Notes: generated from the sequence alone by a model not told the origin. 64,000 nucleotides of DNA from Lepas anatifera (GCA_034440635.1 JAOTON010001353.1:131501-195500); one strand, 5' to 3'. Counted from the first letter of the stretch, positions 1 to 12,074 are shown. Numbers and translations are program-made.

Positions 1-712
1 GAAATAAATGTAAGCTGCCGAAATTACAACGAACACCACATCGCTTACTTGTTTGTTTTCTCCCCACACTGTTCTGATCTGCCCGCTGTTTGATCCATGC
101 TTCAAAACGACCTCCTTGACCAAAACCGCTGTTCCTGAACTTGCAGGGCAGCCCAGAATGCTTGATTCGCTGATGCTCCTTAAAAAAACGTTTTTCGCCA
201 AAATACCCACATCCCTCAACTCAAATCCACATTTAAGCTTGACACGGGACGGTGAAAGGGGCTTCAGCTTAATCGGAGCCATTTATCAGCCCTTCAACTA
301 TGGACGATGAAATCCAGGCTCAACCAGTTTACTCAAGATGTATACCAAAGTAATGCAAGAGAAACATAATCAAAAACACAACATTGCAACGTATTGCCTC
401 CACCACACCACGGGATTCTAGGGCCTTGGCCTCCGCCATATCCACAACGCAACGCACCAAACCGCAGGGCTGCTTTTCAAACCAAAGATACCTTTTACAC
501 CGGCTTTGCCGCAAGGCCGCTGTTCAAACAGCGCCCTTGCGGCAGCGTTGAGCGTACTTCCAAACGAAGGAAACGAAGGAAAAAATTGTTTTGCCTGTCT
601 AAAGGCCTTTACAGCGGCCTGTCGGGCCAAGCTGTCGCGTGCTATGGAATACAAATCGGGCCCGACAGGCCGGTGGAGGAATTTTTCCAGCAGAGGATTT
701 TCTGGGTGACGT
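1..712. other. No recognisable gene; GC-richer stretch at 420-710
   Basis: Nothing identifiable. The 420-710 part is richer in G+C and stays open in several frames on both strands, with basic or low-complexity translations, so no frame is preferred. It ends at the TTAA where a family 1 element begins. Confidence 0.4.
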
Positions 713-1562
713 TTAACACGCGCATTGACGGGGGTCTGAGCCACCTTTGCATTGACGGGGGGCGGGTACCCGTCCCCCCTAAGATCTCGAGAACCACGGT
801 AGGTAGCGAAAAACGGTAAACGGCGTTGGGCTGCCCATCCACTTCTCCATCGAAAACATTTGAACCATTTTTTGTCAGGTCACATTTAAGGTCACGAGAG
901 GTCAAAACATACCCGTCATAGGGATAACATGTAAAATTCAGTTTTTCGGGCATTACATCTAAACAAATAAAGATAGAGCAAAACGACTTGAACTATATGA
1001 ATCCTCTTAGCAAGCCGAATCGAATGATATATAATTTGACCTTGCTAGGTCAAATCAAGGATTTGACCTGACCTGAGGTCAGGTCAGGGTCAAATTATAT
1101 AGAATGCATATCATTAGAACTGCAAAGCCCTGGCCAGTCTAATGCAGCTAAAATAAATGCTCTATCACCATCCGTTACTGAGTTATTCCGTAAAAACCAT
1201 TTTTCCCATGTATTTCCAATGGAGAGGTCATGCCTCGTACCTGACCTTAGGTCATCGATATCAAAAATACCGGAACATATGTTAGAGAACTCGGTGGGGC
1301 CATTATGTGATATGAGTTTCAATCGGATAAGTTCACCCTGCTCCGACTAATGCTATCTTAAACTTTTTTGAGGTTGGGTCACTTGAACTGTACTGGTGAC
1401 CTGACCTGAGATGACCTAACCTTAAAATTTTCACAGAAGTTGTAAAATGATGAGGGAAAAGGTATACAAAGTACGGCGGCGCTACGCGCCGCCGTTTTTC
1501 TACTGTCTCTGAAAAACCCGAGGGGGGGGCGGGTAGCCGCCCCCCGTCAATGCGCGTGTTAA
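713..1562 (-). mobile_element. Family 1 TTAA-flanked non-autonomous element, full length
   Basis: Begins TTAACACGCGCATTGACGG and ends with the inverted complement CCGTCAATGCGCGTGTTAA, so it has terminal inverted repeats and a TTAA at each edge. Just inside each end lies a G/C-rich palindrome around GGTACC (degenerate here). A second hairpin, GGCGGCGCTACGCGCCGCC, sits near 1474-1494. The interior carries many GGTCA/TGACC pentamers, several as back-to-back pairs. No transposase frame; all open frames are non-coding repeat DNA. Length about 850 bp matches the other full copies. Confidence 0.9.
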
Positions 1563-1681
1563 AAGGCCCTCTGTGCATAAGGCCCTCTATTCAAAGGTCC
1601 CTCGATTCATAAGTCCCTCGAAAAGACCCTCTGTGCATAAGGCCCTCTATTCAAAGGTCCCTCGATTCATAGGTCCCTCCA
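1561..1681. repeat. Two copies of a 60-bp tandem repeat
   Basis: 1561-1620 and 1621-1680 are nearly identical. Each contains shorter variants of an AAGGYCCCTC-type motif (GGCCCTCT, GGTCCCTC, AGTCCCTC), so the unit itself arose from a ~15-bp repeat. It starts at the very end of the family 1 element. Confidence 0.85.
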
Positions 1682-1899
1682 TTTTCCATCGGTTCTTGCC
1701 GCACACTGGCTTGATATGGGAGAGGTGCAAATTCATGGAAAAACTTGTTGAGTGAAAGGGGTGACAATTCTAATATTGAGTTTTTTTAGAACAAAAATAT
1801 TTTCTGTTTCCTTTCAAGATTTTTTTTCTCACAGATTGTAAGATCTGTCGCAGGACCATACCGTGCCCTAAAACCTGTCGGGCACTTTATGACCCGAGA

Positions 1900-2074
1900 G
1901 CCCGACTTTTTGCAGCTCTGGTCACCTGACCTGACCTAAGACTACTTAACTTTAAATTTTGACTTAAGTTGTAAAATTATCAGAGAAAACATATGCCAAG
2001 TATGACGGAGGTACACTTCTCTGATTTTATTATATATCCGAAAACCTGAAGGGTTACCCGTTTCCCCTGTCAAT
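1900..2074 (-). mobile_element. Decayed family 1-like element end
   Basis: Holds CACCTGACCTGACCTAAGA, then an element-like tail with ATATGCCAAGTATGACGGAGG, a CCGAAAACCTGAAGGG stretch and a terminal CCTGTCAATGCGGGTGTTA. These match, with many substitutions, the last 180 bp of a minus-oriented family 1 copy. The final TTAA has changed to TTAC and the other end is not recognisable. Confidence 0.65.
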
Positions 2075-2650
2075 GCGGGTGTTACGTGTTTCACGAATAC
2101 AAATATTTTGCCCCGTCACTATAAGTAACCAAATAATTATACTTACAAAACCATTAAAACACATTCACCAAAAATATTTACATGGACTCCAAACAAATGT
2201 TAATATATATGTGGCGAAACAATTTTTTTCTATTGCTAGAAAAGGTCCGCCATCCATTTAAACGGGTAGCCAGGCGTGCGCCCTTTGCGATCCCAACGAC
2301 AACAGTACCCTTACGTTAACACCACCAGAACATAAAATATTACAAGTCGCGGCACGCCCTGCTAGGAAAAAGAAAGTAACTTAAAAAAGCATAATAAATA
2401 TCATACTATTAGTAAAAACTGCCAGTAGTAGCTCCCTGTAAATATACAGGGAGCAGGAATACAGGTCTATTTAGGTTAAATGCACAATAATTTAGCTCAT
2501 TACCGGTTAGATTGTTAGTCTTTTTCCAAACGGGACTACCCAAAACTGGAGATTCGTGTTAGCCCCTCCGAGATTCTGGCGAAAAGATAGAGGCCTAGTA
2601 ACATTCGCCAGAGAACTCGGAAGACAGCAAATTAGGGCAGACATGCAGGC
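2075..2650. other. No recognisable feature
   Basis: AT-rich DNA with only short open frames lacking domain-like composition. Confidence 0.4.
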
Positions 2651-2654
2651 ATAG

Positions 2655-2895
<241 letters not shown>

Positions 2896-3082
2896 ATCCA
2901 CACACACGCGCACGTACACACCCACACACACCGAGTACGGCAGTCACCCACCCACGCACGGCAGACATCCACCTTCCCACCCACAAGTACTCTCTCTCGC
3001 CCACCTACAAGCACACTATCCCACTCACATACACGCACGCCCACACCCACACACATTGTGCTCCGGTGCATCATCACCACCA

Positions 3083-4045
3083 TCAGCGCCAGTTATCGAG
3101 GCTCATTATTAAGAATTCTATAATTGCAAAATAATACTTCTCTGATATATTTTTAAGCACATGTTTCTTTAGAGGAAATTCCGTTATACATTTAAAGGTT
3201 GGACATATAGTTTTGTTCCAAATTTCAGGTGCAGAGCATGCCAGAGCAAATTTCCTATAATTTGTTGTAGCCTGAGGTATTTCAAATTGTCTAATCAATC
3301 TCGTATTAGTTGTTCTGTATTTCTGAAAAAGAGACGATATCACATCAGGCATTGTACCATCCAATACTTTCGACAATATAATAACTTTTTGTTCTGAGAC
3401 TAGTTCAGGGAATTTAAGTATTTTTAATTTTAGAAACAGTTCATTTGTGTGGTAATAATAGGGTTTTTTGTCAATGATTCGAATAACACGTTTTTGTAAT
3501 TTGATGATCTTATCCAGAGTGGATTCGTAATTACTACCCCAAACCATTGCACAATAATTTAGATGGGGCAATATAAAGGCGTTATACAAATGAGTGAGTT
3601 CGTGCGATGATAGGAAATACTTGGCTCTGCTCATGATTCCTAAATTTCTACTTATAATCGAAGACACATGAAGGATGTGCGAATTCCACTTAAGCTTTTC
3701 GTCAATATAAACGCCAAGATACTTTACAGTTTCTTCACGTTTAAGCTGCATTCCATTTAGTCTTACATCAAAATTTCTAATGTTAGCGCTAGAATAAAGC
3801 TGATAATGAGATTTTGAAGCATTTAGAGACAAACGATTGGACTGAAACCATTTTGACACATCTGGAAGAACTTTATGGATTTTTGACTGTACACTTCTCA
3901 CATCATCCCCGAGATTATAATAGAGATTATAATCAATAAATATATTTCTATATGTGTTCTGGATGCATTTGTTGTGCCTTAGTTTACTTTTTCTCATTTT
4001 TGTTTCAGTGTTTGACTTGCATTTGGTGTGGAAAGAAAGTGACAA
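3083..4045 (-). pseudogene. 5'-truncated LINE reverse transcriptase, C-terminal part
   Basis: The product would be the C-terminal end of a non-LTR retrotransposon ORF2, the enzyme that copies element RNA into DNA at a nicked target. The open frame is 320 codons; from about residue 45 it follows the RT-to-thumb pattern: WFQSNRLSLNASKS, then YLGVYIDEKLKWNSHI, then LYNAFILPHLNYCAMVWG, then LQKRVIRIIDKKPYYYHT. The palm with the catalytic YADD motif is missing, consistent with 5' truncation, and the first ~40 residues look unrelated. CR1/Jockey-group LINEs show this pattern. It cannot be active. The next ~130 bp downstream (toward 2950) are CA-rich simple sequence. Confidence 0.85.
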
Positions 4046-5757
4046 AGCGGCAGGTCAAAAATTTCTGTAACATTAGGCAAACAGTGGGTGTGGCTTGCGG
4101 ATGTGGACCAGGAACCGATTCTGAATAAGGTAGTCTGGAGTGGGTTAGTTTGTAACATGTAAAATGCAAATTGTAGTCTCAATTAGCCAACCGTTCAGTT
4201 TGCGGAGTGAGAAAACGACGGCATTCGGGGTTGGCTAAGACACTAGCGAAATTATCAGCTGTAACGTTCTTCAGTTACGTAAAACTGCATAAGCGATTCC
4301 TTTCAAATGATTGATAACGACTATTGTGTTTTAGAAATACAGTGTGCTTTCGGGGCGTCATGATTAGTGACAATTCGCAGTGCAACGCACAGCCATTAAC
4401 AAATTGAATCATCAGTTTACCAACAAGTACCTGAGGAAGATTGGAATTGCCGACACATTTTTCCCCCTTTATCCTGCTGTTTCACTCCTCCGAATATTTC
4501 TTTCAGCTTGGAATCCGGTTTATAAACTTCTTTAAGAGCGATTAATCATGAGGCTCATGTCCGGCTTACATTGCCAAAAGCTTCAAAGCTTCCCCGCTAA
4601 GCAGATTCTCCAAGACCACGGCCAGGCCAGATTCACAATGCTTGCAATTATTTTAATGCGCTTCCAGCATTGTCTTACGAATCTTTGCCACATGGACTGG
4701 CAAAACAATGATGGTCATATTTGATATGAAAATCCACCATACAATCCCTGTTCCTAAGTGGGAACAATTATCAGATATACTTTTTAGTTGGGCTGTGGAA
4801 TTTTCCAAGTGTACTGCAATTTCTAAGCCATGCTGGCAGCATATTTCTTCTCAAGTGATGCCGTAGAAAAGACTTCACAGAACTGTGTAGCGCTTTATTG
4901 TTTCAGAGTCTAGGCCAAATAAGTACCTTGCTTGTGTCCCTTTCCACGTAACGCCCAAAGTCACAATTGTGAATACCGCTAAACCCAACTGTGCGTCCTG
5001 AGACGTGTTCGGAACAAACCCAAGCTGAAATTAAGCCTCAGATTTGGACATTCTGCTTTGGTCGTTGGTTGGGGTAGGACGCGAGTACAGCCGGTGCGGT
5101 CCCGGGCAGTGGCATGGTTCGTGTGCTCTTTATTTATTTATTCAGCAGCATCGCCAATAGGTAAATCCACTTACAGGCGAAGTTCAAGCATCAAAAGCTT
5201 ATTTACAGTGGAACACATCAGACAGTAACCAAGCAAGTAAAAAGTAAAAATATCAATGAAAACAATTCAAAACTAAAATTTAAACAATCTACATAAAAAA
5301 GCACTGCAACTAAAATCGCGCACCATAACAAGTAAAATAAGATATAAAAGGCCTAAAAATGAACTAGTACGGCCCACAAGCCTTACAACCTTGCCACATA
5401 TCTTATAACGTGGTTTTTGCAAATGGCTAAATCACTTGCAAAACTATCTGCTTCAACATCACGGCTGAATCATCATGTTTGAGAGCTTAGGGAGGCAACA
5501 AAACATGCCGTTCTGTACAGTGTTGACGCGTGCTCGGGAAATATGAAACAACGTCATTTAGCTTTCAGTGACATCAAGTGTCAGTAGACGAATTTCCAAC
5601 CACAAGATAAGCCAAAGGATGATGTTTTAATTCGTCGCTTCCCCATTTCACAGCTCACCATAGTAGGCAAAAACCACAAAACCGCCGTAAAATCGCGTGA
5701 TGGCCAAAGCGGCAAAAACTAATAAGAGCTGGAGATCGCCACCGAGAATCAAAAGCA
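4046..5757. other. No gene recognised; possible reverse-oriented retroposon tail near 5125
   Basis: Mostly AT-rich sequence without a convincing frame. At about 5129-5144 there is TTTATTTATTTATTCAGCA, which on the minus strand would be an (AATA)n tail followed by further AT-rich sequence to about 5450. This could be the 3' end of a retroposon on the minus strand, but no coding part is visible. Confidence 0.3.
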
Positions 5758-5821
5758 TAAAAAAGGCGCAGTATGGCCACTGCAGTCAACTTAAACCCCA
5801 ACTATGATGATGATGACGAGC
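5758..5821 (+). mobile_element. 64-bp 3'-end fragment of LINE-A with target-site duplication
   Basis: The stretch matches the last ~60 bp of the large LINE ending at 29220 and 39371: both contain CCACTGCAGTC, TTAAACCCCAACTATGATG and a (GAT)n tail. It is flanked by ATCAAAAGCA at 5748-5757 and 5822-5831, a 10-bp target-site duplication. This marks it as a separate, extremely 5'-truncated insertion of the same LINE family. Confidence 0.8.
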
Positions 5822-5831
5822 ATCAAAAGCA

Positions 5832-6810
5832 CGATTAGAAGGCTGTCCAGCGGAGTGACAGCACGCTGGATCAGAATCTTCTCAGAAGAAATTACGTCTC
5901 CAGACATCAGGCTCAGTGTCGACTCCCGAACGCCCGAACCCATCGCCCGACCGCCAGTCGCCCGCTCGGCTCGCCCCTGCCGCGCCCCAGGTCGAGGTCG
6001 GCCGCCCCGGCCCAGATCAGCTGAACGGTGCCGCCCGCTCGAACACAGCTCACGGGACGCCTTCTACCACAGCCAAATGACCTCAGATGTCGGTGCACCC
6101 TAAAACGCCGCCCTCTACCACAGGCTCGAGAGGGAGTGGCTAGGTGGATGGGTGCAGCGGTCACCAGTGCACAGTAGGAACTTTTCCACTAGAAGCCTGA
6201 ATTTAATCAAAAGTTGAAAATTCTATTTTTGGACAAATATGTTCTCAATTGGTTGGAAATTTTCCAAATTGTACTATGGTGCAGATAAATGATGTCTCCT
6301 TTTCCTAAAAATGGGTGAAAAATGTATCTAAAGTCGGAGAAAGTTGGACATCCAGTGTTACCTGCTTCAAAGCCAGAAAATAATGGAAAGATACAAACGC
6401 AAGTGGGACGTCCGATATTGTTGAATGTGCACCAAATTCTGTATTTTTGGAAAGCTTTAGTCTTTTTATGTCCAAAATAATCGTCGGATTAGTAAGCAAT
6501 GTCATAGGAATATAATTATATTAGAATATATAAGACCTTGTTTCTAACCACTTTCAATTTTGGGCCTCCAAGAAATGTGTAAGGTTTTAGCTACTAGTGA
6601 CATCGATTGGCGCACCGAAATGTACAAATTACGACCCGGCAGAAAATTCTAGGTACGAACCAACAAAAATTTCCTGCTAAATTTTGCGATTCTTGGAGAA
6701 ATATTTGTATTTTTACCGCAATGTGCCTGGCCGGTGCGGCGCACATGCAGCCACAATGACAAAGAGGCCATTGAGGTTGTGGAGTTATGAAATTTTTAGC
6801 AATAATTACA
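5832..6810. other. No recognisable gene; GC-rich patch 5925-6130
   Basis: A local GC-rich patch (CGCCCGACCGCCAGTCGCCC type) is open on both strands with low-complexity Arg/Pro-rich translations. The rest is AT-rich with no recognisable motif. An exon in the patch cannot be excluded. Confidence 0.35.
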
Positions 6811-6910
6811 GTTAGGTTAGGTTAGGTTAGTTTAGGTTAGGTTAGGTTAGGTTAGGTTAGGTTAGGTTAGATTAGGTTAGGTTAGGTTAGGTAAGGTTAG
6901 GTTAGGTTAG
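6811..6910 (+). repeat. Interstitial telomere-type (TTAGG)n array, left part
   Basis: About 20 tandem copies of TTAGG with a few single-base variants (TTTAGG, ATTAGG, TAAGG). TTAGG is the canonical telomere unit in most arthropods. The array stops exactly where a family 3 element begins and resumes at 9304 in the same strand orientation, so it was one array before insertion. Confidence 0.95.
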
Positions 6911-9303
6911 CCCTTGCCCCGGTGGCGGGTACGAGCCACCTTCGCCCTGGTGGGGGGGCTAAAAAAGACCCCCACGATCTCAAAAACTAAGAGAGCTAGA
7001 AAAAAGCGCAAAACGGCAATCGAAAGCTCTTCGAAAATGATATCGAAAATACTTCGGTCATTTTTCTTGTCGTGTCAATATCAAGGTCACCAGAGGTCAA
7101 AATAGGTCAAAATCGCTAATATGAGGTGTACTAAGAAAACCTCCTATATCTCAGAAACTATGATAGCTAGAAACATTTTTCTAACATTATTCGAAAGCTC
7201 TTGAGATTGGCTTTCATTACAGTGTCATTCATTTTTGTGTCAGGTCAAAGCCTAGGGAGCTACAGGTCACTAGATATCCTTCGCCCGGGTGGGGGGGGTC
7301 TTTTTAGACCCCCCTCGGGTTTTTCGAAGGGACCAAAAAACGGCGGCGCGCAGCGCCTCCAAACTTGGTCTAGCTGTTCCTTAATTATTTTTACATCTTT
7401 CCTGAAAGTTTTGGCTCAAGGTCATATCAGGTCAGGTCACCAGGTCTAGTGAAGTGACCTCACCTCAAAAAATACTTAGGACCGCATAACTAAAAGAAGG
7501 GTTAATCGATCAAGATGAAACTCATACCACATCTTGGGCCCACCAGGAGCTACAACATTTGTTCCGGGATTTTTGATATTGGTGACCTAAGGTCATGTGC
7601 AGAGCATGACCTCCCCCTTGACAATGCATGGGGAAAATCACGAAATGAGCTTTTCTCAGTAAGTATGGATGGAATCAACTTCAAACATCGGTTACGACTT
7701 GCTCTTAGCCCATTTCTGAAGCTGATACCAAAATTTTTTACTTGTGACCTTTAAAAGGTCACCTTAGGTCAAATAAGCATTTTTTGGTGTTTTTCTCTAT
7801 AAATTTTGAATAAACTAGGATAGAGCTATTATTTTATCACCAAAGTGTTTGTATAGTCACTGGAAGTCAAATGATATACATCATGACTATACCAGGTCAA
7901 GTTGGGTCAGACCGTTGACCTGGGTCAGGTCAAATTCTTAAATTTGACCTGGCATAGCAATATCATATATCATTCGATTCGTATTGACGAGAGGATTGCA
8001 ATGGTGCATAAGCTATGGCTGTATCTTGTTTGGTTTGGAAGCTATTAGCGAAAAAGTAAACGCCCTTATGCATGGGTGGCTATGGACATTCCCAAGAATA
8101 TGCCCAATATTTAGTGACCTGTAGCTCCCTAGGCTTTGACCTGACACGAAAATGAATGCCACTATAATGAAAGCGCATCTCAAGAGCTTTCGAATGGTGT
8201 TAGAAAAATGTTTCTAGCTATCATAGTTTCTGAGATATAGGAGGTTTTCTTAGTACACCTCATATTAGCAATTTTGACCTATTTTGACCTCTGGTGACCT
8301 TGATATTGACCTGACAAGAAAAATGACCGAAGTATTTTCGATATCATTTTCGAAGAGCTTTCGATTGCCGTTTTGCGCTTTTTTCTAGCTCTCTTAGTTT
8401 TTGAGATCGTGGGGGGGTCTTTTTTAGCCCCCCACCATATGGCGAAGGTGGCTCGTACCCGCCACCGGGGCAAGGGATATTGGGCATATTCTTGGGAATG
8501 CCCATAGCCACCCATGCATAAGGGCGTTTACTTTTTCGCTAATAGCTTCCAAACCAAACAAGATACAGCCATAGTTTATGTACCATTGCAATCCTCTCGT
8601 CAATACAAATCGAATGATATATGATATTGCTATGCCAGGTCAAATTTAAGAATTTGACCTGACCCAGGTCAACGGTCTGACCCAACCTGACCTGGTATAG
8701 TCATGATGTATATCATTTGACTTCCAGTGACTATATAAACACTTTGGTGACAAAATAAAAGCTCTATCTTATTTTATTCAAAATCTATAGAGAAAAACAC
8801 CAAAAATGCTTACTTGACCTAAGGTGACCTTTTAAGGGTCACAAGTCAAAAACATTGCCATCAGCTTCAGAAATGGGCTAAGAGCAAGTCGCAACCGATG
8901 TTTGAAGTTGATTCCATCCATACTTACTGAGAAAAGCTCATTTCGTGATTTTCCCCATGTATTGACAATGGGGAGGTCATGCTCTGCACATGACCTTAGG
9001 TCACCAATATAAAAAATCCCGGAACAAATGTTGTAGCTCCTGGTGGGCTTAATATGTGGTATGAGTTTCAACTTGATCGATTAACCCTTCTTTTAGTTAT
9101 GTGGTCCTAAGTATTTTTTGAGGTGAGGTCACTTCACCTGGCCTGATGACCTGACCTGATATGACCTTGAACCAAAATTTTTAGGAAAGATGTAAAAATG
9201 ATGAAGGAACAGCTATACCAAGTTTGGCGGCGCTGCGCGCCCGGTTTTTGGTCGCTTTGGAAAAACCCGAGGGGGGTCTAAAAGACCCCCACCCGGGCGA
9301 AGG
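6911..9303 (-). mobile_element. Family 3 element X, split by a nested family 3 element
   Basis: Element X consists of 6911-7277 plus 8481-9303, about 1.19 kb after removing the nested copy. It starts CCCTTGCCCCGGTGG and ends GGGCGAAGG, an imperfect inverted terminus, and is flanked by TTAG on both sides (6907-6910 and 9304-9307), the target being a TTAGG repeat. It has subterminal palindromic G/C tracts (GGGGGGTCTAAAAGACCCCC near 9270-9290) and a GGTCA-rich interior like family 1. No transposase is encoded. It is 5'-3' opposite to the nested copy. Confidence 0.85.
7278..8476 (+). mobile_element. Family 3 element Y, inserted into element X
   Basis: Starts CCTTCGCCCGGGTGG at 7278 and ends CCGGGGCAAGGG at 8476; ATAT flanks it on both sides (7274-7277 and 8477-8480). 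Its sequence is the near-perfect reverse complement of element X. The X sequence across the site reads CTAG-ATAT-TGGG, and the matching place inside Y reads CTAAATATTGGG, giving an empty-site comparison. Length 1199 bp. Confidence 0.85.
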
Positions 9304-9379
9304 TTAGGTTAGGTTAGGTTAGGTTAGGTTAGGTTAGGTTAGGTTAGGTTAGGTTAGGTTAGGTTAGGTTAGGTTAGGA
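9304..9379 (+). repeat. Interstitial (TTAGG)n array, right part
   Basis: About 15 near-perfect TTAGG units, same strand as the left part. With it, the original uninterrupted array would have been about 175 bp. Confidence 0.95.
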
Positions 9380-9960
9380 TTATATATGTTTTGACGAAAT
9401 CGGCGATTTTCACGATTTATCTCGGAAACCGTACGTCTACGGAAAGAAATAATCTCAGATCTGAATTTTATGCTCCTGACAACCCGGTAGACGAAATTGG
9501 AACGAAATCTCACACTATGGTAGGGGCCTGGTCGATATGTGCTGGAACGCCCCAAATCTGACCATGTGATAAGCTGAATAAGAGTAATAGTGAGGGAAAA
9601 AATTCATATGATTGATAATTTGATATAATTATTTGATTTCCCCAGTTGATACCAAGCAAGCTTTAGAAGTGAAAAATGCATTCTTACTTCGTATTATTTA
9701 TTAGCACTGGGAATACATTTAGAGGAGCGTCACGTACCAAAACATCAGAAGGTAACCACTGTTAAGGTTCAACAGCCGACAAGCGCAACAAAATGCGCGA
9801 CAAGTCACTTTCTTTGAAAACCAAGAGAGACAATATGCACAGCCGGTTCCATAGTAATTAGTAAGTATTAGGCCGCGGTCGTTTTTGCAAAAAATATATT
9901 TATATACACATATCAAGTGATGGCCTTTGCCGACACGATTGTTGCCTCACCTGCTGCGTT
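9380..9960. other. No recognisable feature
   Basis: AT-rich, only short frames without domain signature. Confidence 0.4.
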
Positions 9961-10806
9961 TTAACACGCGCATTGACGGGGGCGGGTACCCACCCCCTCG
10001 GGTTTTTCGGAGATAGCAGAAAAACGGCGGCGCGTATCGCCGCCGTACTTGGTACACCTTTTCCCTCATCATTTTTACAACTTCTGTGAAAATTTTAAGG
10101 CTAGGTCATCTCAGGTCAGGTCACCATTACAGGTCAAGTGACCCGACCTCAAAAAAAGTTTAAGATGGCATAAGTCGGAGCAGGGTGACCTTATCCAAAT
10201 GAAACTCATATCACATAATGGCCCCACCGAGTTCTCTAAAATATGTTCCGGTATTTTTGATATCAATGACCTAAGGTCAGGTACGAGGCATGACCTCTCC
10301 ATTGGAAATACATGGGAAAAAATGGTTTTTACGGAATAACTCAGTAACGGATGGTGATAGAGCATTTATTTTAGCTGCATTAGACTTGCCTGGGCTTTGC
10401 GGTTCTAATGATATGCATTTTATATAATTTGACCCTGACCTGACCTCAGGTCAAGTCAAATCCTTGATTTGACCTAGCAAGGTCAAATTATATACCATTC
10501 GATTCGGCTTGCTAAGAGGATTCCATATAGTTCAATTCGTTTTGCTTTATCTTTACTTGTTCAGATTTAATGGCCGAAAAACTGAATTTACATGTTATCC
10601 CTATGACGGGCATGTTTTGACCTCTCGTGACCTTAAATGTGACCTGACAAAAAAATGGTTCAAATGTTTTCGATGGAGAACTGGATGGGCAGCCCAACGC
10701 CGTTTACCGTTTTTCGCTACCTACCGTGGTTCTCGAGATCTTAGGGGGCGGGTACCCGCCCCCGTCAATGCGAAGGTGGCTCAAAATCCGTCAATGCGCG
10801 TGTTAA
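9961..10806 (+). mobile_element. Family 1 element, full length
   Basis: TTAACACGCGCATTGACGG at the left, GTCAATGCGCGTGTTAA at the right, 846 bp. Shows all family landmarks in order: terminal palindrome around GGTACC, TCGGGTTTTTCGGAGATAG, hairpin GGCGGCGCGTATCGCCGCC, GGTCA clusters including TGACCTAAGGTCA at about 10267, the back-to-back CTGACCTGACCTCAGGTCA at about 10440, and a second GGTACC palindrome at about 10744-10763. Confidence 0.92.
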
Positions 10807-11020
10807 TTGGATGCACAAACTGACGTACAACTATACTACATCAGGTCCAAAATTCGGTAGTAATTGATAAAAGACAGAGAAAATCATAGGGATCAACGAA
10901 AACAGTTGTTCCCATAATTTTCCAAATTGACATCTCATTCAGTTTGCAGCGTCCCAGGTTTAAGGAGCTCGTAAAATACATTACTAGATAGGAAACTTTT
11001 TATGAGAAGAGTAATCATGT

Positions 11021-11726
11021 TTAACTCAAGCCCCACCGGGGGTCTGCTGCCACCTTCGCCCCACCGGGGACCATCGATGGGCCCCTAACTCCGAAAATAT
11101 GTGGGATTGCGCAAATCTTCAAAGTGTATTAGAAAGCATAAGTGAATTCAGTAAGAAATTACTTCGCGTGTTTAAGCGCTCAGGTCAATGGTTTGACTAC
11201 CAGTGTTCAAGTTAGGTCACGATAGGCTATTTTCACTCAAATATGCAATGCTTAAGAAAACTGGGCATATAACTCTTATGCCATTATTGTAGAGCTATTG
11301 AGATCTGGTAAAAGTACATTTAATAGGAAAATGCGATCTTTTCCCGTTAAATTAAACGTAATGACCTCCCGCCAGTGGTTTCACCTCCAGAGGTCACCTC
11401 GTGACCTAATATGACATTAGGTCACAAAAGGTCAGAAAGTGACCTTGCCGTATATCAAATGAAAGCCAGTGACGAGACATACACGATGATGTTCGATTCA
11501 GCGCTCTAGCTAATTGATTACCAAAATACTGTTTTGACCCCTAGTGCCCTTGGATGACCTCGGAGAGATCAAACAGAAAATATGACCCCTGAGATCCGTG
11601 GAATTCTCCATCGAGGTCTGGCTAGGCGACACTTGAGCTGCGGCGGCGCGAAGCGTCGCCGTTTTTTTCGTGCCGCCGGAAAAAAACTCGAGAGGGGTGT
11701 TCAAACCCCACCGGGGCGAGGGCTAA
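11021..11726 (-). mobile_element. Family 2 TTAA element, internally deleted
   Basis: Begins TTAACTCAAGCCCCACCGGG and ends CCCCACCGGGGCGAGGGCTAA, the second TTAA mutated to CTAA. About 706 bp against about 1030 bp in full copies, so an internal part is lost. It retains the GATGGGCCCC-type subterminal sequence, the GGCGGCGCGAAGCGTCGCC hairpin and GGTCA-rich body, including the 11340-11440 block shared with other family 2 copies. Confidence 0.85.
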
Positions 11727-12005
11727 CAGTTTCTTTCCAGGTATACTCATTTTACTCACTTTGTATTTCATACGATAGCTACGTGTGAATGTTTGTGTTA
11801 TAGATATCTTCAAATGCGGATTTTATTGAGTATGCCACTGATCTTGTAAGTTCTGGATACAACGATACCTTTGCTCATCACAACATCTTTTAAATCACAG
11901 GTTGTCACCAACGACTTTACCGGGATCATTATCATTTACAGTGTACTGTGAGAAACTGCTTATTAAAATGTTACATTGAACTTTACCCCTACATAATACA
12001 CACAC

Positions 12006-12007
<2 letters not shown>
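11727..12007. other. No recognisable feature
   Basis: AT-rich spacer between two family 2 copies. Nothing coding seen. Confidence 0.4.

Positions 12008-12068
<61 letters not shown>
12008..12068. repeat. (TA)n microsatellite
   Basis: About 30 TA dinucleotides with one TG interruption, ending six bases before a family 2 element. Confidence 0.95.
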
Positions 12069-12074
12069 ATTCCT

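Noticed and set aside
394..819. 141-codon plus-strand frame and 108-codon minus-strand frame
   Set aside because: Both run into the family 1 terminus, overlap each other and show no recognisable protein feature.
713..1562. Recurring ~60-130-codon frames such as MKLISHNGPTEF and MPEKLNFTCYPYDG in every family 1 copy
   Set aside because: They recur only because the element recurs; they lie on both strands, are shifted by small indels between copies and lack any domain. A short peptide under selection was considered, but the differences do not respect codons.
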